From Tanypteryx hageni (Eukaryota > Arthropoda > Insecta > Odonata > Petaluridae): a stretch of 64,000 nt of DNA. Made by a program: the position numbers and the translations under genes. The stretch is from assembly GCA_028673005.1 (NCBI GenBank), contig CM054113.1, positions 204,343,504-204,407,503 on the forward strand. The letters run 5' to 3'. Below, one piece after another: positions 21,008-32,885 of the stretch. The notes beneath the pieces are model-generated. The model made no database searches and was not told the DNA's origin. It saw only the letters and a program-made list of their open reading frames with translations. Position 1 is the first letter of the stretch; each line of letters starts with the position of its first letter.

Positions 21008-21634
21008 AACGCTGTTCAATTTTTTACCTAATATAATTATGCGATAAGATTAACGAATAATTGCGATAAAATATTTACATTTCTTGGCTTCCAGTGATTT
21101 GCATTAAATTATGAGCGTAATAATGTCTTCTATGGGGTGGAATAGCCTATAGAACATAGAGAATTCAGTGAGGGTGAGAGAGAAAGTGGAGGAATAGAAG
21201 ATATCATTGGTCGCGATTATACGGCGACTATGTTAATTTCGGTTTACACCTCATAATCCGTCAAAGACGTTATGTTCAAATAGTTCATTTTTTAATCTTT
21301 GATTACCCCAAGTATTAGATCTGGATTCGACTTTATTCCATCATATCTCCAACATATCTCTGCTTAATATCTTTCGTTGGATATATCTTGATTAAACTGT
21401 AGTGCACGCGAATAAATATAATTTTGGAGTAAATAAAATACGAAATGGGAATCTGAAATTTTGGACAATGAATTATAAAAGATTTCAGTAAAATATAGTA
21501 ATACCGATGTTGATAAGAAAAAGATAAATACCCTCTATAAAGCTGGTACAAAAGGCCAATATAGATCCGGGAGGTGAGAAGTAAAAAAATAAAAAAAAAA
21601 TAAAGTGATAGGCGTTGAATGACATTCTGTGAAT
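21008..21634. other. Non-coding, nothing recognised
   Basis: AT-rich. The minus frame 21333-21647 has no recognisable domain. Confidence 0.5.
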
Positions 21635-21745
21635 CAGTGGTGGACAACCTTTTCCATAAATCGGAAGTTACTTAGAGGTTCCAAGGCATCATTTGAGTGA
21701 AAATCAATTACAATTTTAAGATATTTTAATGTGGAAGAGGAAATT
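21635..21745 (-). mobile_element. hAT-MITE family A fragment
   Basis: CAGTGGTGGACAACCTTTTC followed by TAAATCGGAAGTTACTTAGA matches, reverse-complemented, the right part of the element at 41012-41456. The sequence between these two blocks is deleted and the other end is missing. Confidence 0.65.
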
Positions 21746-21769
21746 ACCCTGCACGATAGATTTCAGATT

Positions 21770-21860
21770 TCCCATGTAAATCAAATGGGAAGGCTAGTTC
21801 CTGGAATCGAACCCGAGACTTCAATCTACGCAACAAAAACTGTCCTCGGGATCTCAACCC
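21770..21860 (-). mobile_element. Possible tRNA-derived repeat
   Basis: The minus strand contains GTCTCGGGTTCGATTCCAGG, a textbook tRNA T-arm/box B sequence. About 55 bases upstream is TTGCTACATGGGTTGAGA, a weak A-box candidate. No closing acceptor stem is visible, so a SINE head is more likely than a functional tRNA. Confidence 0.35.
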
Positions 21861-21999
21861 ATGTAGCAAGAGATTTCCACCAAGTTTCATGAAAATTGGT
21901 CAATTGGTTCAAAAGTTAATAGGTTGAGGGACAGACAGACACAACGACAAAACTATAAGCCTATTTCCATTCTAGAAAGTAGGCTAAAAATCTTGTGGC

Positions 22000-22616
22000 C
22001 AACACAGGACATTCTTCATACCTGTAATATTTCTATGAATTCGAAATTTTAATGATAATAAATATTATAAGGAACTGGGAGAAAATTTTAAAGACTACAA
22101 AAACAGAAATAAACTAGAACCGTAGCCTTCTGATATTGGATATAGCTCCGAAGCTCTAACAATTAAGAAAAAAATCTGATGTGGCCGCCACATGATTTTC
22201 TCCATACCTGTGATATTTCTAAAATTTCCAAATAGGTTAAATGATAATGAATATTTTAAGGAAATGCGAGAAAAATTTAAAGACTTTAAAAAGAACAGAA
22301 ATAGACTCATACCGTAGCCTTCTGATATTGGATATAGCCAGGAATCTCCAACAATTAAGAAAATAAAAATGAGCGTTACTAATACGTAACTAGTTGTAAG
22401 TGTCCACTGTTAACAATAGTCGCCGGTAGGTGGTGACAGCTAAAAAATTAGTTTTTAAAATATCACTTAAACAATGTATCTTATAGGAAAATGTTTCGAA
22501 AAAGGTTATAGGAAATTAAATTTCCTACATCTTTTATTCCGGTACATTTTTACATATATCAAATATTAAAAAAACGGATGTGACAAGAGTAAACACCCAC
22601 TTCCGGTTGTCCGATG

Positions 22617-22617
<1 letters not shown>
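22000..22617 (-). mobile_element. Repeat family B, copy 2, with internal tandem duplication
   Basis: This is the reverse complement of about 9710-10175. Shared blocks include AAAAAAATCTGATGTGGCC, GTAGCCTTCTGATATTGGAT, CTGTTAACAATAGTCG and AACACCCACTTCCGGT. Its left half is duplicated: units starting CATACCTGT at 22017 and 22203 repeat with a period of about 186 bp, whereas copy 1 has one unit. The right edge is cut off at the TA microsatellite at 22618. Confidence 0.7.
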
Positions 22618-22682
<65 letters not shown>

Positions 22683-22687
22683 TATAA
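22618..22687. repeat. (TA)n microsatellite
   Basis: About 35 TA dinucleotides, interrupted near 22675. Confidence 0.95.
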
Positions 22688-22754
22688 AGGGGTGAAGTTA
22701 TTGCACTCGGTTTACTTCGTCAGCTACAGAGAAATATGGAAAACAAATGAATAC

Positions 22755-22791
<37 letters not shown>
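22755..22791. repeat. (TA)n microsatellite
   Basis: About 17 uninterrupted TA dinucleotides, some 70 bp from the previous run. Confidence 0.95.
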
Positions 22792-22794
<3 letters not shown>

Positions 22795-24200
22795 GTCCGA
22801 TTCCTGGGTTCCTGATTCCTGGAGTATACTTTAAACGCAAATAACTCAATCGAATATGCATATATAGACTTGAAATTTGGCAGAGATAATCTACTCCGAT
22901 GTAAAAATGCTATGACGAAGGAAACTTTACGAAAAACGTCCAGAGTTCGACTCCAGAGGAGGATTTGCATTCCCCATAAAATAACATGTAATAATCGACT
23001 TTTTGACGTGCAGGTCTTTCTTCTTTTTGAGATTAATATGAGAAAAAATAGACACAACCTTTAGATTTATACCATTTAAAGAAATAATTATACGGTTTCT
23101 TATTCTGTTCATCGTTTGTTGCCTACAGTTCGAAATTCCTCATGTTAAACGTTTAATTCACCTATTTTGGGGAAATCTTTCCATTTTAACGGAATGTCGC
23201 CATGCCTACCAAGTAAATTGTTTAACCTCGAAATCATATTGTTATTCCAATCCTTATGTGCTTAAACGTTCTTTGAAGCCTTTCAATATGGAAAGGAGAA
23301 AAAGACGGAAGGAGAGGGAAATGATTGTCATAATTCGTTGCGTTATTTACGAGATGGAATACCTAAAGAGCTGAAATGCGCTATGTTATCCTTTCGTTGG
23401 TCTGAGGGTAAAGTTATTAAAACGCAAATAACTTGATCAAGAATGTAGATAGAAAATTGAAATTTGGCAGAAATTTATATAATGAGCTAATCAAAATTTG
23501 TTTGTTTAGGCAATTTAGGTAATTAAAGAAATACATGCCCGTTTTTGGCGCTATTTCGAGAGGGGATATATTTCACTTCCTTCGAATAAAACTAATACAT
23601 TTTAATTTAATAAAACAATATTTTATGAGGACTGAAAATTAAAAAATATATAATTCACATTATAGAATGTTCCAGAGAGTTTAATTTTATACTTGGCCTC
23701 ATATTCATCTATATACATATATTGAAATAAATTTATTTTAAAATAGATGTGTTACTAATATAGGCCATTAAAATGTTATCATCTAAATTCCATCTCGGCT
23801 TATATCAAACGGATTTTTGTGACATTGGCGATTATATATTATGATAGGAATGCTTATATTCGTAAATCATTTCTTCGAAAAAACATTTTACGTGTAGAAG
23901 CAATAAAAATTAATGTTTTAGCCTACTTTTTACCTTAGCCTCTTAAATGTATTTTTATAACTAATATGATGCATCACACGTTAAGGTGGCTGTTACCTTC
24001 GCTTTAAAAATATCATTTTATTACGCTAGAAATAATAAGATTTACGCTAATTCGGTATGTACTTAAAGTCTGTCTTCAAAAATTAAGAACTCCGTTTTTT
24101 CACATCGACAATTATTCTTTTCGCGAATTCGTATGCCATTTTTAAGTAATTTAAAAATGTATTTTTAGAAAGCCTTGCAATGTATCCCATTCTTTTCTTA
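22792..24200. other. Non-coding; recurring AAATTTGGCAGA motif
   Basis: AACGCAAATAACT..GAAATTTGGCAGA occurs at about 22838-22885 and 23422-23473, suggesting two fragments of one diverged repeat. The motif is shared with the 24-26 kb cluster. No gene supported. Confidence 0.45.
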
Positions 24201-24356
24201 CGGGGTAATGAAATGGAACATTGGGGTTAAAAAAGGCCCCTTAAATATTAACTTTTTTGTGATTTTCGATTTTTCTCGTGCCAAATTTCAGATTTCTAGC
24301 CCTTCTAGAAGTACCTAAGATTTTTGTGTCAGTGAGTGAGTGAGTGAAACACAAGT

Positions 24357-24944
24357 AGCTATATTATATACTCCTATAAGGTGCTTGCATACTGCAAGCA
24401 TTTCATCTCACCTTGAAAAAACATTAATTTTTCAGAGAGATATTTCATCATGGGAAATATTTCTTTTATTCAAAAGATTTCTCCTCGGGACCGATTTTCG
24501 TTTTTTCCTTATGGAACAATAATAGAGTAAAAAAACACTAATTTTAGCAATTTTAAGAATATTATACGTTTTCCACATTGGGTTAATAATTCCACACATT
24601 TCTGCCAAAGTTTGAATTTGTAGCACATTTAGAAGTGAAATAACATTTATCAAATTGTTTAAATTTAAATATTTTTTAACGGCCGCAATAAAAATTTTAT
24701 GAATACATTGATATGTTTATTTGTTTATATAGACTAAACTCTAAATAACGTAAAAAAAACCCAGCTCTCTAACTTGCCTCGTAGTATCTAAACATTTATC
24801 TTTTTGTTTTAACTTTAAGAATTTTTAACTGCCAAACAAATTAGAATATCATCATTTGTATAATCCCTATTTCGTGTTTTTACAAATCCTACCTCTAAAA
24901 AAAATTTCAGCTCCGTAGCATATTCGAAAATACATAAACCTTGA
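24357..24944 (+). repeat. Left arm of the ~590-bp inverted repeat
   Basis: Aligns end to end with the reverse complement of 25113-25705. The spacer between arms is about 168 bp. Matching blocks include CTACGGAGCTGAAAT in the right arm against ATTTCAGCTCCGTAG in the left. Confidence 0.85.
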
Positions 24945-25112
24945 AAATTTGTTTAAACAATTGCGAATTTTTAGCGGCCGCATTGTTTTTCTAGATTTTC
25001 GTTTTTTCTAGTCGGTTTTGCGCAAAATCCTACCTAAGAAAAAGATTTCGAATCTCCAGCTCATTTGGAAGTGTCTAAACATTAGTATCCTCCTATATGT
25101 TATCATTATATA

Positions 25113-25705
25113 TTCAAGGTTTATGTATTTCAGAAAGTGCTACGGAGCTGAAATATTTTTTTGAGGTAGGATATGTAAAATAACGAAATAGAGATTATAG
25201 AAATTTTGATATTTTAATTTGTTTGGAAGTTAAAAATTCATCAAGTTTTAACAAATAGGTTAATGTTTAGACACTACGCGGAAAGTTAGGGAGCTAAAAT
25301 TTTTATATTATTTAGAGATTAGTTTACTTAAACGAAAAAACATTTCATTATATCCATGAAATTGTTATTGCGGTCGTTAAAAATTATTTTAATATAAACA
25401 ATTAGATAAACGTTATTTCCCTTCTAATTGTGCTATAAATTTAAAATTTGGCAGAAATGTGTGGCATTATTAACCGAATGTGAAAAAAGCATAATATTCC
25501 GAAAATTTAAAAAATTTGCGATTGTTTTACTCTATTATTTTTCCATAAGGAAAAAACGAAAATCGGTCCCGAGGAGAAATATTTTGAATTAAAGAAATAT
25601 TTTCTACAGTGAAATATCTCTCTGAAAAATGAATGTTTTTTTCAAGGTGATATGTAATGCTTGCAGTATGCAGGCACCTTCTACTAGTATGTTATATCCT
25701 CCTCT
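25113..25705 (-). repeat. Right arm of the ~590-bp inverted repeat
   Basis: Partner of 24357-24944. Divergence by eye is modest, with scattered substitutions and small indels, so the palindrome is not brand new. Confidence 0.85.
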
Positions 25706-26275
25706 GTAAGGAACGTCTATATATAATGATAGGAGGATACTAATGTGTAGGCACTTCCAGAAGAGCTGGAAATTCGTTTTTTTTGTGAAGGTAGGATTAT
25801 GTGCAAAACTGTCTAGAAAAAACGAAAACCGTTAAGTTATTTAGAGGTTAGTGAAAATGCACAAATAAACATTTAAATATTTCCTTGAAATTGCTATTGC
25901 AGCCGTTATAATTTTTTTAAATTTAAACAATTAGATAAATATTATTTCACTTATAGATGAGCTACAAAGTTAAAATATGGCAGAAAAGTCAGGCATGGGA
26001 CAGGCACATGGGAAAAACTATAATATTCTTAAAATTGCAAATTTTAAGTGTTGTTTTAATTAAATGTCGTTACAAAACGTAAGAACGAAAATGGATACAT
26101 AGGTGAAATCTTTTGAATTAATAAAATATTTCTAATAATGAAATATCTCTCTGAAAGATTAGTATGATTATCAGGGTGAGAAGAAATGCTTGCAGAATAC
26201 AAGCACCAACTACTTGTATGTTACATGTTATATCCTCCTCTGTAAGCAACGTCTATATATAATGATATATATAAT

Positions 26276-26440
26276 CTCTCGACCGTCTCTCGCAAGGCCT
26301 CTCCTCTCTTCGTTCCTCCCATTTCTTCCTAATAATTCCTCTTCCACTCGCCCGCTCTCTCTTCTCGCTCTTTCTCTACCCTTTCCTTCTTTCTCCTCAC
26401 TTTGTGCCTTCGCATTCTCACCTCGTTTGTGCCGATATGC
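26276..26440 (-). repeat. Pyrimidine-rich tract
   Basis: C/T-rich + strand (CTCTCGACCGTCTCTCGC.. then CTCTCTTCTCGCTC..), directly downstream of the repeat cluster. Confidence 0.7.
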
Positions 26441-27640
26441 CCGCATAGAAGCGCCGCAGTGAGCAAATCATTTGCTGGCCGCCGCGTCACGTCGTGTGAG
26501 AGGAATGAAGAACGAGACGAAAAGAGTTTTGCGGAGCGCTAAAAAGAGGAAGAGAGAGATTCGGAATAGCAAAATTCGTTCGGCTTTTGTTTTTTTCTTC
26601 GAGAGAGCGCGACATAAATCAAACCGTTTGGAGTGTAGAAACGGTTTTTGTTTCTCCCTAAGGAGTGTCCATTTCGCGGGAGTTGACTGAAGAATTATTT
26701 ATTTTCGATTGCGGAGCGCAGGAAAAAGGCTTTCAGGTCCACTGCAAATCATCGTTGTGGGAGAAGAGTACGGGACTGGAGGAAAATATAGATTAATGCA
26801 ATTGAAAAGTTTTCGGCCGCGATGAATCATCGGGCGCTCCGTTCTATCACGGCCGTGTCAAGAGGAAATGTTCATTCCCGAGGTAAATGAAGTGTTTTAA
26901 ATTATTTCTGAAAGACATCCGCGGAATGAAATGATTCAATACCGGAGCCTATTTTGGTTTTTTATGATACTTCCCTCGATTCTACGTTTTCAATGACGCA
27001 CGATTTTTAGCGGGTCAAAATTCTTATATTTAAGGCTCCAATTAAGCAATAAAATGTTTCACGCATAATTTTTATGGATTAAAAAAATTAAAAGCAAAAT
27101 TTATCATATCAATGTTTCTTTTATGTAGCTTTAATATATAAAGGAGGGATAACATATTTTGTGCAAAAGATTCATTGCCGTGAACTAAATCTTTGCATTA
27201 TCCGTACAAAATTACCGCGATATACTACCTTTTACTCGTGATTTTAACTTTGATACGAAATACAGGGAAAACATATTTTTGAGTCTTAACAATTTTCCAC
27301 AGACGAATGCCAATCTCTAGCAGAAATAGAAATATCTCCCCACAAAATGTGGAAAACTTGCGAAGTAATTGTTATTCACCACAAGCAGTAAGTCACCTAA
27401 AATGTTCAAAGAACTAGGGAGCTTTCGGAAGTAATTTCTTATAAAAAATACACCTTTTACACCATGCTACATGCATAAATTATCCGCGGGTTTGGGTCAA
27501 AAACGAATTTCCCATCGTTCCGCGACGCCACGGGCTGAAAAAAATATAAACACGGACGGCGCGTACGGCGGGTAGGCGACCCTACAGGAGGCAAAGTTTG
27601 TTGTGCGGGTTGCGTATATCGCTGGGGCGTGGAGCCAAAT
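26441..27640. other. Non-coding, nothing recognised
   Basis: GC-richer at 26450-26900, including GGCCGCCGCGTCACGTCGTG, then AT-rich. I see no exon, splice-flanked frame or RNA gene I could defend. The first part is the sort of place a promoter or conserved element could lie. Confidence 0.45.
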
Positions 27641-27830
27641 GCTTTTTCGGGAGAGGGTTTGAGGGCGTAAGAAGGGACACGAGAGAGAGAGAGAGAAGTA
27701 TATCTCTGGGAAGAGAAGAGAGGCTTCCGAAACGAAGGACTTACATATAGAGAGGCATCCGGATAAGAAGGAATGGATGGAAGAGGGAGGGGGGAAAAAG
27801 GAAACGAGAGAGAAATTGTGATATCCTACG
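27641..27830 (+). repeat. Purine-rich tract
   Basis: A/G-rich + strand with an 8-unit GA run near 27680 and GGAGGGGGGAAAAAGGAAACG near 27785. Confidence 0.7.
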
Positions 27831-29270
27831 ACACGACTCCTCGTCCTCATATTTTCTCGACTAGCCTTTTCCATTTTTTCTCTTCTCCGCGTTCCCTTCC
27901 ATTACGCCCTCATCCGTGGTGCGCCATACGCCTCCCATAAATCCTTTCCTTCGTTTTGTTCCCCCTTTTATCCTCATACGCCGTATCCTTCGCACAATGC
28001 CCGTTGCGTCGCCCACACCACATGCCCTCCTACCAAGACCCGATATATTAGCGTAAACAAAGCTTGTACAAAAAAACGTACAGAAACGGAGTTTTTTTCT
28101 CCGCTTACGACTATGTTGCCTCTCTTCCGAGCCAGTTGGAACGACCCTTAGTTATAATGTCCATCTCTCCGCTTACTCGGGTTTTTCTCTACTTCTTGTC
28201 AGCAAATTAATTTTATTTATAATTCTATAACGTGCAAAATAATCTATATTTCTATTAGTTTTAATGCTATATTTCCTATCAGGTAGTAAAACCTCAATAT
28301 AATTATCACGCATATCAATTACAAAACTATTTTTTGAATAGTTGAAAGCGGAAATATGAATTGACTTGAATGAAAATCAAATGTTATTAATATTATCCTC
28401 TTATATATGATTCCGTTGGCAGAAAAAAATACATTTCCATAGGGTCTCTCCCGTTTCTTCTGTCATTCCATTAGTTCTATCAGTATTCCCACTACATCTT
28501 GCACCAACCGTCTTCGCTTAAAAAACGTAGCACTTCTCTGCCGCCGTCTAGTTTTATAATAAATGCATTTCTGTAAGGGTAATGTTTTAAGGAACCTTAT
28601 TTTTTATACTCGAAAATATAAAAAAATTATCCTTCTTGTAAGAAGGTATGAGAAGATTTGTTATTGCATTTGTATTTTCATAAATTGAAAGTTCGAAAAG
28701 ATAGCACTTAATAAGTCAGTTTTTGCTGAGGTCATTTTCACAGCCATTTAAATATAGCATAAGATTCATTTAATTTTTTATGATCCTTAGAGGTTTTGCG
28801 TTCTTATTTTAAGAATATGAAATTGAATTAGAAAAGAATTTTTACTTATATTTTTACTTAGTAAATACGTCTCTACAAAGTAACATTTTTTCCCGATAAA
28901 ATAGACCATAAAAGAATGCGACGGTATTTGTTTGACTTACTTTCAATAAAAAATAATTCGCTGATACGAATAATTTACAGAAAATTCTACATATTTCTAG
29001 TATTTTTATTCTCACAAAGGCAAAGTTTAAAAAAACGACGCTAATATTTTATCAAATTCTCCATTAATGTTTGAATTAATAATTTTTTACTTGTTGACGC
29101 ATGACTTTCATCGAGAGGTAAATTGTAAAAATGGCCTCAAACTTTTTATTTTATCGATATTAAAAAGCTCTGTATCTTTAGAGAAGGCATTATTCTATGA
29201 TCGCACGCTGAGGTGAAATATCCACTAAGGCCGTATTTGAGGTGAATAAAACTAAAACCTTACGTCATGT
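27831..29270. other. Non-coding, nothing recognised
   Basis: Mixed to 28180, then AT-rich. No supportable frame or repeat. Confidence 0.5.
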
Positions 29271-29875
29271 GTTTAACAACTCTCCTTCACTTCATCTTAT
29301 TTCTATTCTTAGCTTCCTCCTCCCTCTCTCAATACATCCATTATTTAAATGAAATGTATCCCACCTTTTTCCTTGGCGATAAAGTTAACTCCATTACCTA
29401 TCCATTGCCTTCCACTTTCTCCGCAGGCTTTCCATCTCTCTCGAATCCCTCCTTACCCCCTTAAGCTGCATTTAAATCCACCGGAGGGCACCCCAAGTCG
29501 TTCGCCGTATTCCTAATCTCTCTAAAGGCCGCACAAACCCTCCGCGAGGTAATTCTTCCCAGTTCTCATCTCTTTCTTTCCCTCTTCCACCCTCACTCTC
29601 TCCCTATACGGTTTCTTTTTTCTTCTTTTTGAGTTTTTTCCTTCCCTTTCCTCTCTCCATCCTCCTACCGCTATATTCATTCTTCCACGTAGGTGCAATG
29701 CTCCTTTTCCTTTTCGTCTCCGACCAACGACTGCCATTTCACTCTCTTTTCCCATCTCCTTCGTCTCTCCCTCTCTCTCTGTCTTCTTAATCTTGGCGGT
29801 CCTTGCTCCCTCCCACTCTCACAATTCCTATCTCTCTCTCTCTCCCACAATCCCTCCCTACCTCACACTTATCGT
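29271..29875 (-). repeat. Pyrimidine-rich region
   Basis: C/T-rich blocks at about 29275-29330, 29400-29460 and 29540-29870, with CTCTCTCTCTCTC runs near 29770 and 29832. Short frames within are compositional. Confidence 0.7.
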
Positions 29876-31984
29876 CGCATGACCCAAAAATGCGATGGTA
29901 GTGGAGTCGTGTGTACCTGGCGGCCTACGTGTAAGGGACGAGTCGTTGCTGCGCGGATGGCCGAAATCTTAGGCGCATGGCGGTAAAGGGCGTCGGAGTG
30001 TGCGAAGAGATTCACTGCAGGAGGGCATGCCGGGAATACAAAACGGTCGAAATGGGCTGCTCGGAAACAAAAGAGGGAGAGATCGCGCTCAAACTTCTGT
30101 CCCGGAAAGTCTCGACTCAGCTCGTGGAAGTGGGTTTTTTTGGAAGAGTTCTCTTTTGTTTTTTATTCCTTCCAAAAAATGGCAAACAAACAAGGAGAGA
30201 GTCGGAAAGTAATTTCCAAATGTTTCGACAACGTGATTTCCGGTTTCCTTAGGTAAGAGATATTACGGCGAAATTTTCGTGCTGGCGAAAAAGAAAATTA
30301 TTTGCGACAAACTCGGGCAGAATATTAAAGCGGGATTTTTATTTCGCGATTTAATGATATGCGTGCGCGAGTGCTTTTCCGACAAATGCGAAACGATAGC
30401 CGGTTCGGGCGGAGCCGAAAAATCATCAAAATTTCGACTCGGAAGTAGTTAAATCAGCAAACATTCATCATTACGTTTTCGGTCGCTTATTCCACTGCGG
30501 GCCGTAGCGAATGTTAGTTATGAGTGTCATTCTAACAGTTACGCGGAGAATTTAATGGTCGTAATGAATTTCCTTCATAAGTCAACTATTGGCTGTAATG
30601 CAAATTTTGCCCCTCAAAGCTCTGTTCATAAAACAGCAATTTGTTAAGTTTTTATTGGACTCCGGGGAATCACGAAAAAATTTGACGTTGGATTTGGGAA
30701 AAATTATAGACTTTGGGGTTAATAATGTTGCTACAGCTCCATAAATAAAGGCGTTTCGTAAGTTTCGACTAAAATATCACTTGATGCGCGCGTGCCTGTC
30801 TAATAATTATCGCGTGCTATAAAATGATAGAAAAAGGAGAAAAACAATTTTCCTGCGCAAACGTTACTTTAACAATATATCAAGCTCTCTTCAAAACTTT
30901 CAAGCGACGTTTATCGATAAATGATTAAATATTACGCCAAAAACTCTCATTAGCACGAACAACTACAGCAGATAATAAATTTTAATGAAAACATAAAGCT
31001 CCTAAGCGTAAAGTAAATCGTAAAGTGGAAATAAAAATCTGGATTTTTTTTAACGTTCGCTTGAAAAAGATATTGAAAGAGGGAATCGAGAATTTTTAAT
31101 TAACTCATTTGGGAGATGAAATAAATTTGCTTAAAACATCCGTTTTTAAGCGGAGAGAATTGTTTCCTGCTGATAACATATGGCCAATACAGAAGGGAAA
31201 ATAATTTTTTGTTAGCACTTTAGCGGACCACTTAAAACTTAATATTGACTACGGTACAAAAAAAGCACATGAAAATATTGAAAAAAAGCTACTTTAAAAT
31301 TCAGCAAAATATAATCACCATTCCCTTTTGGTTTATCAATTTCAACTCGATGCCTTTAATTATTTCATTTTGGAAATTGATAACTTAATTATTTTGTCTC
31401 AAATATCATTCTGGTTTCATTCCTGAGGTTAAATACTGTATACGGAATGTCGTTTGAGCCATCAAAGTTCATTTTTCTTGAATAATATTCTTGTGATTCG
31501 AATAGTTACAAAACATTAAGCATACTAATACAAAAAATAAATATTGGTTTAATATAAAATATCGTATTTTATTCAAAATCTTTACCAGCCATCATCTTCA
31601 TGAAATATGCTCTACATGCATCCTATCACCAATAAAATATTCTAAACTGTAACGCTGAGGCTCCATGCTAGATGTTTTGATGGACTTTTTATGGTTGCTA
31701 GTCCCAAACTTTTTAAATTTCTTTCATATTAATTTTTATTTTAATTTTTTACAGCTCCCTATATATACATGTTGTAATAATAGTCACTCATATCTTTACA
31801 AGTTATGCTGCGGTTGCCACTTTCCCATTTTTCCCACAACGTTGCTGCATCATTCCGATTCCCTATGCTCCGCATTACCTTGCGCCTCCCTCTTAGTTAT
31901 GCAGCCAAATAGAACGGTCACGTGACGAACATACTCCCCTTTCAATTCCCAGCGGAGTCCAAGGACTTTTTTGCAAGCGATTCA
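29876..31984. other. Non-coding, nothing recognised
   Basis: 29880-30500 is GC-richer and holds two overlapping frames (29977-30252 and 30000-30212) with no recognisable domain or second supporting exon. The rest is AT-rich. Confidence 0.5.
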
Positions 31985-32095
31985 CGTTGTGAGATAGACA
32001 CGAAGCGAGGGTAAGGGGATGAAAGGGGGCTGAAGGGTGAGAGGGAAGAGCGGTTTGGGATGCAAAAATAGACAGAGGGAGGGAAAAGGGGGTTT
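31985..32095 (+). repeat. Purine-rich tract
   Basis: A/G-dominated + strand with GGGGATGAAAGGGGG and GGGAGGGAAAAGGGGG blocks. Confidence 0.65.
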
Positions 32096-32221
32096 TCGAT
32101 GCAATGACTTTTCCATCCGCTACTTGCAGCAGATCTGTTAATACTATTCGACATCTGCATAAATTTCAAGTGAATAATACACTATAAGAGATCCAATACA
32201 GTCGATGCTTACGTGATACAC

Positions 32222-32246
32222 GTGTATGTATGTATATGTGTGTATG

Positions 32247-32293
<47 letters not shown>

Positions 32294-32297
32294 CAAA
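32222..32297. repeat. (TGTA)n/(TA)n compound microsatellite
   Basis: TGTATGTATGTATATGTGTG followed by about 20 TA dinucleotides and a TACATAC end. Confidence 0.92.
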
Positions 32298-32803
32298 TAA
32301 GTATACCAAAGTATAATAGAACAGTGACTTGTGGGTGCTGTTGACGGGCGGGCATTTAAATCAGTACGATAAAGGTTAATAACCTTACATAGTTTTAGTA
32401 CAGCATGTGAAAGTTAAATTATTTAATAAAAATATTGTTTTCTACCAAGTAAGTCTTACGAATCGGGACATATTCCACTATTCGTGCGGTATTAAAGCAT
32501 TCCAACTTATATTAGCTGAATTCATTAGTTGCCTTTTTTGTTTAGATAGTTTTGTTAAGACTTCATGATGATTTTGCGAGATCTGGTGGCCTGCTACCAT
32601 CGAAACGTTTCTCTTTCCTTAGCCTAGGGAAAAATTTCACTCATTTATTTGTTATATACCCAATGAAATTCATAACTTTTCGTTTATTATTTATTCGTTT
32701 ATTTATTATTAAGTTGGCCAACCAATATAAGCGTAGCTTTCTGCTTTAAGCAGCAAGCAATCGAATTTCGCGTCCTCGCCCAACAAAATTGGATAATATC
32801 TTT
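32298..32803. other. Non-coding, nothing recognised
   Basis: AT-rich spacer. No gene or repeat supported. Confidence 0.5.
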
Positions 32804-32885
32804 CTCTTTGGACAAATCAACTTACTCTTTGGACAAATCAACTTACTCTTTGGACAAATCAACTTACTCTTTGGACAAATCAACG
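32804..32885 (+). repeat. 21-bp tandem repeat, four units
   Basis: Four near-identical 21-bp units (core GGACAAATCAACTTACTCTT), the last diverging at its 3' edge. The period equals seven codons, and the open + frame from 32808 reads DKSTYSL repeatedly. The frame downstream (to 33161) has no recognisable domain, so the in-frame period may be chance. Confidence 0.92.

Larger units (their letters stand above)
24201..26275. repeat. Three-copy inverted/tandem repeat cluster
   Basis: Copy 1 (+) spans about 24357-25112, copy 2 (-) about 25113-25716 and copy 3 (-) about 25717-26270. The shared order, read from copy 1, is GTGCTTGCATACTGCAAGCA, TCTCCTCGGGACCGATTTTC, CCACATTGGGTTAATAATTC, then a GGCCGC(A/T)AT block. 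Copies 2 and 3 carry these reversed, for example GAAAATCGGTCCCGAGGAGA at about 25558. Copy 2 lacks the segment 24945-25112. Copy 3 has that segment (25720-25830) but lacks the part matching 24750-24944. The class is unrecognised and there is no coding frame. Confidence 0.85.

Noticed and set aside
22925..22960. tRNA T-arm-like GTCCAGAGTTCGACTCCAGA
   Set aside because: No A box, anticodon arm or acceptor stem at the right distance.
29977..30252. 91-residue + frame in GC-richer DNA
   Set aside because: No homology I recognise, competing frame at 30000-30212, no evidence of splice-linked exons.
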